DNA of 64,000 nucleotides from an uncultured Corynebacterium sp. (GTDB taxonomy: Bacteria > Actinomycetota > Actinomycetes > Mycobacteriales > Mycobacteriaceae): assembly GCF_946223165.1 (NCBI RefSeq), contig NZ_CAMIBP010000009.1, positions 1 through 64,000 on the forward strand, read 5' to 3'. Shown piece by piece: positions 59,601 through 64,000 of this stretch. Positions within the stretch are counted from its first letter, which is position 1; each line of letters starts with the position of its first letter. Made by a program: the position numbers and the translations under genes. The notes below the pieces were generated by a model. That model was given only the letters and a program-made list of their open reading frames with translations. It did no database searches and was not told the origin of the DNA.

Positions 59601-59776
59601 TTCTCGTAGCGACCCGTCAGCAAAAGAGGAATGAGCTGGGCAAGGCAGCCGCGTACACATTCTTGGGAGACGTCGAATACCTCAGCCATGAGAGCGAAAA
59701 ACCCATCAAATTTGAGTGGAAGCTTGCGCGGAGCATGCCGGCGGAAGTGTTCACCAAGGCTTCTATCGTCGCCTAG
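56660..59776 (+). CDS. PLD-nuclease / SF2 helicase / DUF3427 protein
   Basis: A 1038-residue multidomain protein. An N-terminal region (about 1-120) is followed by a phospholipase-D-type (HKD) nuclease domain with RLHAKAWLF (about residue 215) and AYVGSSNMSHSAL (about 233). An SF2 helicase comes next: RPYQLQMLEGL, Walker A VAATGTGKTVV (about 347), IIIDEFHHASAKTY (about 436), VGLTATPERADG, AIFTVDLFNEGIDIPAIN and the arginine-finger region FLQQLGRGLRLSDGKD. The last roughly 350 residues match DUF3427 (VTFQKNERDVSATTNYHDFP, SPDILHWESQ). TTG 56660 is preferred (GGAG 8 nt upstream); GTG 56624 is an alternative. GC is clearly lower than in the flanks, a sign of transfer. A defence role is inferred. 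Confidence 0.88.
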   Translation: MKEEALPFGVYETPLTQRVIERIAETKAKFPYSGFHTVVASHRDSQKEASDRFVHSISTQFGALLRARLEEEKDPTKRLELINHVAAILDKDAILPEEKLLTLVSNHTLPAEPAIPEVSLNKTMLVTNTGNVNMATEITRESETADAVDLVMAFVKNAGIQVLHPALQSLKNRGIPVRVLTSTYLGASDAHAINLLSEKYGATVKIAYETKSTRLHAKAWLFKRHSGFSTAYVGSSNMSHSALKSGWEWNVRASNTATPEVVSNFENVFNALWNSPDFKLYDSEQEETLRAALKHEAGSFGGSAQRPVLSGLEVSPRPYQLQMLEGLDAERAKGRHKNLLVAATGTGKTVVSALDYRNFCSRLGHKPRLLFLAHRREILTQAWQTFREVLKDSTFGDLLDGTSKPDSYDHLFATVQSARNHLVDRVAPDHFDFIIIDEFHHASAKTYRDILGYFAPTELVGLTATPERADGVDIQEFFDYRIAAELRLWDALRLQLLTPMSYYGVEDGTDLSGLTWSRGKKDYDAQELTEFYVRMGDRRTKLIINQLVEKDVDLAEMKALGFCVTVKHAEHMAEQFNKFDIPAVAVSGESTAEERARAIQALTEGSIKAIFTVDLFNEGIDIPAINTLLMLRPTQSPVIFLQQLGRGLRLSDGKDVCIILDFIGLQNQEFDFTKKYSALTGKSGPKLVREVEGGFTSAPPGSQFILEGKTEDQVLASIKSFSSKKKNAMIALLRQERTLSISTFLRETDLDLIDIYRPKDCSWTELLSAAGLTDSIVDEDEKFLLKRVSAFLHVNDAERRNAYARLLDVHGPVEADMEPNMLVYARMLVLNIWANQKTNVPKSLDAALDTLRRYPRFAEELLQVIDLGIEHSRAIPVPTAHSVLQSHVEYSLAEMIASLEDKPIPELITLPREGVRQFKDLHTDLFLVTFQKNERDVSATTNYHDFPVSPDILHWESQSRTSLKSATAQRYIHHLERGQSILVATRQQKRNELGKAAAYTFLGDVEYLSHESEKPIKFEWKLARSMPAEVFTKASIVA

Positions 59777-60011
59777 CCCCACCGCGTGCGTATGAATCAT
59801 CGATCGACGACCACCGGCAACCTCTCGCCAAACTGAAAACGCTGAGCCGACGGCATCGGCAAGCGTGCGCACGCAATGCTGGCCTGATGCTTGTAAAGGG
59901 GCTTCGGCGAGCTGCCCACCGATGCCGCGGATCGCGAATTCCTCATGGACCCCGGCGGCTGGTGTTGTTCACTAATGGAACAATGCGGCCGCAGCGCGCG
60001 TTGTGGGCCAT

Positions 60012-61104
60012 ATGACTGACTCTTTGTTTGAGCCCCTACGTCTGGGCCGCTATGACCTAGACAACCGCGTAACTATGGCGGCGCTGACGCGCTCGCGCGC
60101 CGGCGAGTCCGGCATCCCCACACAGCTGCACGTGGACTACTACTCCCAGCGCGCCAGCGCGGGACTGGTGGTCACCGAAGGCACGTTCCCGGCCCTGACC
60201 TGCCGTGCCTTCCCCGGGCAGGCGGGCATCGACACCGCGGAGCAGGCGGCGGGCTGGGCGGCGGTTGCCGATGCCGTCCACGCGGCCGGCGGCACGATCT
60301 TCATGCAAGTCATGCACAGCGGTCGCCTGTCCCAGCCGGGGTTACTCAACGGCGGGCAGCCGGAGGCGCCGTCCGCCATCGCGCCGGAGGGGGTGGCCAT
60401 CCGTGACTTCGTAAGCCGCACAGAGGTCGGCATCCCACGCGCGCTGGAGACCGAGGAGATCCCGCGCATCATCGCTGAGTTCCGTGCGGCGGCGCGCCGC
60501 GCGGTGGACGCGGGCATCGACGGCATCGAGCTGCACGGCGCGAATGCGTACCTGCTCCACGAGTTCCTTGCCGCGAGCGGTAACACCCGCACAGACGGTT
60601 ATGGCGGATCCCCCGCCGGGCGCTGGCGCTTCGTCGAGGAGGTCGTGCGCGCCGTCGCCGAAGAGATCGGCGCCAACCGCGTGGGACTGCGCCTGTCCCC
60701 GGAGCACAATATTCAGGGGCTCATCGAGGACGACCGCGACGATGTGCTGGCCACCTATGGCGGGCTACTCGACGCGATTGCGGACCTGGGGATCGCGTAC
60801 GTGTCCTTCCTCCATCGCGAGCCGGCGGGCGAGCTCATCACGGCGTTGGCCGGCAAGGCCCGCGCCAACGGCGTCACCCGCACCATCGCCAACAGCGGCT
60901 TCGAGGACTTAACCGACCAGGCCGAGGCAGAGTCCCTCGTGGCCCTGGACCACGTGGACGCGGTGGCCACCCGGCCGGCTGTTCATTGCAAACCCGGATC
61001 TGCCGCGCCGCTGGCGCGAGGGCCTGGCCCTCAACGAGCCGGACGCCGCGACGTTCTACACCGGCGGCCCGCGTGGCTACACGGACTACCCATTTGCCGA
61101 CTAG
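60012..61104 (+). pseudogene. Old yellow enzyme-type NADH:flavin oxidoreductase, frameshifted
   Basis: The frame from ATG 60012 encodes an OYE-family FMN barrel: LFEPLRLGRYDLDNRVTMAA, QVMHSGRLSQP, GIDGIELHGANAYLLHEFL, NTRTDGYGGSPAGRWRF and GANRVGLRLSP. After DHVDAVAT the frame breaks: one extra C in the CCC run at 60970-60972. Skipping it restores GRLFIANPDLPRRWREGL and the proper end GYTDYPFAD at 61102-61104. Unrepaired, the last 44 residues, including part of the FMN phosphate site, are replaced. It is a recent pseudogene or a sequencing error in a C run. The enzyme class reduces activated alkenes with NAD(P)H. Confidence 0.82.
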
Positions 61105-61125
61105 CGGCTACGTGACGACCACGAG

Positions 61126-61154
61126 AGCCTCATCCCTCATACGGGGATGAGGCT
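61126..61154 (+). terminator. Hairpin after the OYE gene
   Basis: AGCCTCATCCC (61126-61136) and GGGATGAGGCT (61144-61154) form an 11-bp stem; TGTGTCATG follows, a weak tail. Confidence 0.6.
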
Positions 61155-61178
61155 TGTGTCATGTCAGGGCGGTGTGCT

Positions 61179-61283
61179 CTGTGGAGCTGTGCCCTGTGGA
61201 GCTGTGCTGTGTAGAGCTGTGCCGTGTGGAGCTGTGCCGTGTGGAGCTGTGCCGTGTGGAGCTGTGCCGTGTGGAGCTGTGCT
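61179..61283. repeat. 15-bp tandem repeat, seven copies
   Basis: Seven head-to-tail units of about GTGTGGAGCTGTGCC. Units 4 to 6 are identical, while 1 to 3 and 7 differ by one or two bases. A period of 15 keeps frame and would encode VELCR pentapeptides on the plus strand, but no start signal or coding context supports translation. It lies between the OYE gene and the rpiR stop. Confidence 0.85.
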
Positions 61284-61339
61284 ATGTGTCCGGTTGCCCC
61301 GGACACGATGGTGATGTTGCAGGCCTGGGCGTGCGGGGT

Positions 61340-62179
61340 CTACATGTCGAGGGCGCGCAGGAGGTTGTCCAGGCGCTCGACGCTCTTCATGACGCGGTCC
61401 CGGTAGCGGTCCTCCATGGTGAGGATGATGGCGTTGAGCAGCATCATGGGAACGGTGGACGAGTGGAACATGTCCCGCTCACCGCGCGAGGCCGACAACA
61501 CGACGTCCGGAATTGGGGACAAGATCTGGAGGCTGTCCGTGATGACGATGAGCTTGCAGCCCACCCCGGCGGCGTGGACGAGGAGCTGGCGCAGCTGCTT
61601 GGAGGCCTTGTGGAACTCGAAGATGATGATGACATCGTCCGGGCTCAAGCGCACGAGGTTCTCCGCTATGTCGCGCTGGTTCTTGCCGCCCAAGTCGGTG
61701 ACCTCGGCGCCGAAGCGGCGCAGGCGGCGGCCCATGAGCTCCGAGAGGACGGTGGCGTTGCCGCGGCCGAAGACGAAGGCGCGGTGAGCGTTGACGATGA
61801 TGTCCGCCGCCAGATCGAGCTGGCTTTGCTCCACCGTCTTGGAGACTTCCTGGATGGTGGCGATCTCATTGGAGATGAGCTTGCCCAGGACGGTGCCGTC
61901 ATGGGCGACCTCGACATGTTCCACAACGGCTTCTCCGGCGGAGGCGATGAAGTCATTGTGCATGTCGCGCAGGTCGGCGCGCAGTTCCAGAAAGCCCTTG
62001 TAGCCGAGTTTCTTCGAGGCGCGGGTCACGGCCGAAGGATGAACCCGGGCGCGGGCGGCGACGTCTTCGCTGCGCCAGAGTGCGGCCTCAGCTGGGTTGG
62101 AGAGCAGAATCTCCACGATGGCGAGGTCCGACTTGTTTAGTTCGGTGCGGTGTTCTTCGACACGCTTCTTGAAAGACAC
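61340..62179 (-). CDS. MurR/RpiR-family transcriptional regulator
   Basis: A 279-residue regulator. The N-terminal HTH_6 domain (LNKSDLAIVEILLSNPAEAA, SEDVAARARVHPSAVTRASKKLGYKGFLELR) is followed by a SIS domain (about residue 130 on: IVNAHRAFVFGRGNATVLSE, SPDDVIIIFEFHKASKQLRQ, CKLIVITDSLQILSPIPDVV) that binds a phosphorylated sugar or small acid. Its gene has a perfect 18-bp palindrome 20 nt upstream. A near-copy of that palindrome precedes lldE, so lactate oxidation genes may be among its targets (inference). Confidence 0.9.
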   Translation of the reverse strand: MSFKKRVEEHRTELNKSDLAIVEILLSNPAEAALWRSEDVAARARVHPSAVTRASKKLGYKGFLELRADLRDMHNDFIASAGEAVVEHVEVAHDGTVLGKLISNEIATIQEVSKTVEQSQLDLAADIIVNAHRAFVFGRGNATVLSELMGRRLRRFGAEVTDLGGKNQRDIAENLVRLSPDDVIIIFEFHKASKQLRQLLVHAAGVGCKLIVITDSLQILSPIPDVVLSASRGERDMFHSSTVPMMLLNAIILTMEDRYRDRVMKSVERLDNLLRALDM

Positions 62180-62198
62180 TTCCCCTAGGGTACTGATA

Positions 62199-62216
62199 CT
62201 TTTCTTGCAAGAAAAG
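62199..62216 (-). promoter_or_regulatory. Perfect 18-bp palindrome upstream of rpiR
   Basis: CTTTTCTTGCAAGAAAAG, a perfect inverted repeat, ends 20 nt before the rpiR ATG, the place expected for an autoregulatory operator. Its core TTTTCT-TGCA-AGAAAA differs in two bases from the palindrome at 33716-33731 before lldE. The rest of the gap up to 62469 holds no gene. Confidence 0.65.
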
Positions 62217-62469
62217 ATCTACAGAGCATTTGAGGAGTTTCCTAGGTTGCTGACCGGCGATCTTTGACTCAAAGCGGTTAAAGTTAACGCATTAAACCTT
62301 CTTATTTCGCCGTTCATTAGTCTGCGAAACCTACGCGACTAAAATATAGACAAACAGCCTGCACCACGAACAACTCCACCGACTTTATCCGAGAGAACAC
62401 TTTTTACGTTTCTGTTCTTGGCGTTCGGTCCAGCCCACCTCGCGCTACGCGCACGGCGGCAACCACACT

Positions 62470-63810
62470 TTAGGACACGCGGCGCAGACGCAGGCGCCCC
62501 ACCCGAGTAAGGCGCACATCCTCGTGCCCCGGAAGCGTATCGCGCGCGAAGAACCATCCACTCAGGCCCAGCGCTGCCACGGCAGCACACAGCCCGAACG
62601 CGACCGTGAATCCGTAAAGGTCTGCCAGATAGCCGATGACGATGGGGCCAAAGATCTGCCCCAAATCACCTGCCATCTGAAAAGCGGAGAGCACCTGGCC
62701 GCCGGAACGCTCGTTACCCACGATATCCGCGAGCGTGGCCTGCTGAGCTGGGTTAATCAGCCCCGATGCCGCGCCCGCGAGCGCGGAGACGACCATGAGC
62801 GCGACGACGTCATCCGCAAGGCCCAGCACGCCCATGAAGATGCCGGAGCCCACCAGCCCCAGGATGATCATAGGTTTGCGGCCCACCGCGTCCGCGAGGC
62901 GACCGGAGAATTGCAGGACGATGGTGTTTCCTGCCGCGAACACGGCGAGCGCGAAGCCGGATGCAGCAGCGCCGTTGTGGAACACCGCCGCCGCAAAGAG
63001 CGGCAGCACGGAGACGCGCACGCCCATGTTAATCCAGCCCTGCGCGAAGTTCGACGTGAGCGACGCCCGGAACGCCCTATCAGCCCACGCATCCCGCAGG
63101 TGCATGTGCGGCAACTCCGCGCGCACCTCCTCCTCCCGGCTCACCTTAGGCATGGCCACCGCCACCACGGTTGCAGCCAGCGCCACACCGATACCGTAGA
63201 TGCAAAACGGCCATCGGAACCCCAGGAAGGACAGACTCGCGCCCAGAATCGGCCCGGCAACATTGCCTAGCAGGAACGACGTTGCATAGAGCGCGGAGCA
63301 GCGTCCACGAATAGTCGGCGGCGACAGTTTGACAATGAGGCCCATTGCGGAGACCGTAAACATGGTCGAGCCAATGCCCGCGATGCCACGCAGCAGCAGG
63401 ATGTGCCAGTAGGACTGCGCCAACGCCACCAGGCCCGTGGCGACCGCCACCGTGAGCAAGCCCGTGAGATAGATGGACCGGGAGCCAAAGCGATCAATGA
63501 GGCCGCCCGATGCCGGGGCAAACAGCAGGCGGCTGGCCGAGAAGAGCGACACCACCAATCCCGCGGCAGCCATCGACACATCGAAGCTGACAATGAACTG
63601 CGGAAGCAACGGGGCAATAAGGCCGTAGCCGATAGCGATAATAAAACCCGCGATCACCATGATCCAGATTTCACGGGGGATGCGCGGCTCCTCCGCCGCG
63701 GCGACCGCGTCAGCGATGCCGTCTGCAACGGGATCATCTGCAGGAGCCGACGAGTCACGTGGCACGAGCGGCGAGGGTTCGGGAATTGATGAGGACGAGG
63801 AAGAGGCCAT
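62470..63810 (-). CDS. MFS transporter, drug-efflux-like (DHA1 type)
   Basis: A 446-residue 12-helix transporter with a roughly 50-residue Ser/Pro/Asp/Ala-rich cytoplasmic N-terminus. Features: PREIWIMVIAGFIIAIGYGL, APLLPQFIVSFDVSMAAAGLV, loop 2-3 ASGGLIDRFGSRSIYLTGLL, motif C-like SFLLGNVAGPILGASLSFLG and loop 8-9 FSGRLADAVGRKPMII. Antiporter motif C suggests export of a toxic compound; the substrate is unknown. ATG 63810 has GGAGG 5 nt upstream and is preferred to the ATG at 63831. Confidence 0.85.
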   Translation of the reverse strand: MASSSSSSIPEPSPLVPRDSSAPADDPVADGIADAVAAAEEPRIPREIWIMVIAGFIIAIGYGLIAPLLPQFIVSFDVSMAAAGLVVSLFSASRLLFAPASGGLIDRFGSRSIYLTGLLTVAVATGLVALAQSYWHILLLRGIAGIGSTMFTVSAMGLIVKLSPPTIRGRCSALYATSFLLGNVAGPILGASLSFLGFRWPFCIYGIGVALAATVVAVAMPKVSREEEVRAELPHMHLRDAWADRAFRASLTSNFAQGWINMGVRVSVLPLFAAAVFHNGAAASGFALAVFAAGNTIVLQFSGRLADAVGRKPMIILGLVGSGIFMGVLGLADDVVALMVVSALAGAASGLINPAQQATLADIVGNERSGGQVLSAFQMAGDLGQIFGPIVIGYLADLYGFTVAFGLCAAVAALGLSGWFFARDTLPGHEDVRLTRVGRLRLRRVS

Positions 63811-64000
63811 ATCCCCTCCCACTGTAGTCATGGGCAGCCCCCTCCTCCGCCCCACCCACTCGCACCGACAGGCCGCTACGCCAATCCGCAGAGCAACCGA
63901 GATAAGCCCCAGGGTAGTAGCGATAAACAAAGCGCAAAAATTAGAACACAATGTCGAAAACCTGGCGGCACAGTTCGCGACTATGTCGCACACGCGTTCT
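63811..64000. other. Window end, no gene seen
   Basis: These 190 bases should contain the promoter of the MFS gene on the minus strand. No frame with coding character or start signal is visible before the window ends. Confidence 0.4.

Noticed and set aside
59840..60011. Short frame (about 38 codons, TDAADREFLMDPGGW) before the OYE gene
   Set aside because: No start signal and no recognisable family; too short to call even as a remnant.
61179..61283. CRISPR array
   Set aside because: Repeats are directly adjacent 15-mers without spacers and no cas genes are present.
61154..62140. Frame with repeated VELCR pentapeptides reading into the rpiR complement
   Set aside because: The repeat comes from the 15-bp DNA repeat; the rest is antisense to rpiR and there is no ribosome site.

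Overview
The window looks like a chromosomal segment of a Corynebacterium species. It is high in G+C, and its gene order (argS-lysA-hom-thrB-regulator ... mobA/moeA/moaA, fadD-like, rho-prfA-prmC-sua5-wecA-atpI-atpB) is, from memory, the order around argS-thrB-nar-rho-atp in C. glutamicum. Many genes have a TANNNT -10-like hexamer 6-9 nt before the start codon and no Shine-Dalgarno, as expected for the leaderless transcripts common in this genus. The species cannot be named from the sequence.

Layout. 1-7.9 kb (minus strand): translation termination, Rho, tRNA modification, the first polyprenyl-linked sugar step and the head of the ATP synthase operon (rho-prfA-prmC-sua5-wecA-atpI, terminator, atpB cut by the window edge). 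7.9-13.9 kb (plus): acyl-CoA ligase, a small membrane protein, then moaA, moeA, moaC and mobA. 13.9-14.4 kb: decayed sequence with an IS-like remnant and a possible 34-aa gene. 14.5-22.3 kb: a nitrite/molybdate block with a copper nitrite reductase and two polytopic membrane proteins (minus), facing a DUF2249 protein, ModA, a fused ModB-ModC and an ArnR-like regulator (plus). The narKGHJI genes expected here by synteny are absent. 22.3-28.8 kb (minus): thrB, hom with an McbR-type box in its promoter, lysA and argS. 29-36.8 kb: MHS-type transporter and GntR regulator (minus), then lactate permease and the LldEFG lactate oxidation complex (plus).

36.9-39.8 kb: secreted peptidase-like hydrolase, a frameshifted tail of a second one, tRNA-Arg(CCG), and two small genes. 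39.8-48.3 kb (minus): MarR regulator, SbcC/SbcD-like pair, and a SWIM protein with an SNF2 helicase. 48.5-55.9 kb: PutP, secreted HNH nuclease, DUF2269 membrane protein, pirin pseudogene, DEAD-box RNA helicase, an unknown protein and an SGNH lipoprotein. 55.9-59.8 kb: a lower-GC accessory insert of a Nudix pseudogene, an intact MutT-like Nudix gene and a 1038-residue PLD-nuclease/SF2-helicase/DUF3427 protein; this is the best candidate for an undescribed (possibly defence) system. 60-64 kb: frameshifted old yellow enzyme, a 15-bp tandem repeat, an RpiR regulator and an MFS transporter.

Regulatory sites seen by eye include an McbR box before hom, two adjacent TNGTNNNACNA boxes before the MHS transporter, and a near-identical 16-bp palindrome (TTTTCT-N4-AGAAAA) before both lldE and rpiR, which suggests the RpiR protein may control lactate oxidation. 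No rRNA, CRISPR array or complete insertion sequence was found.
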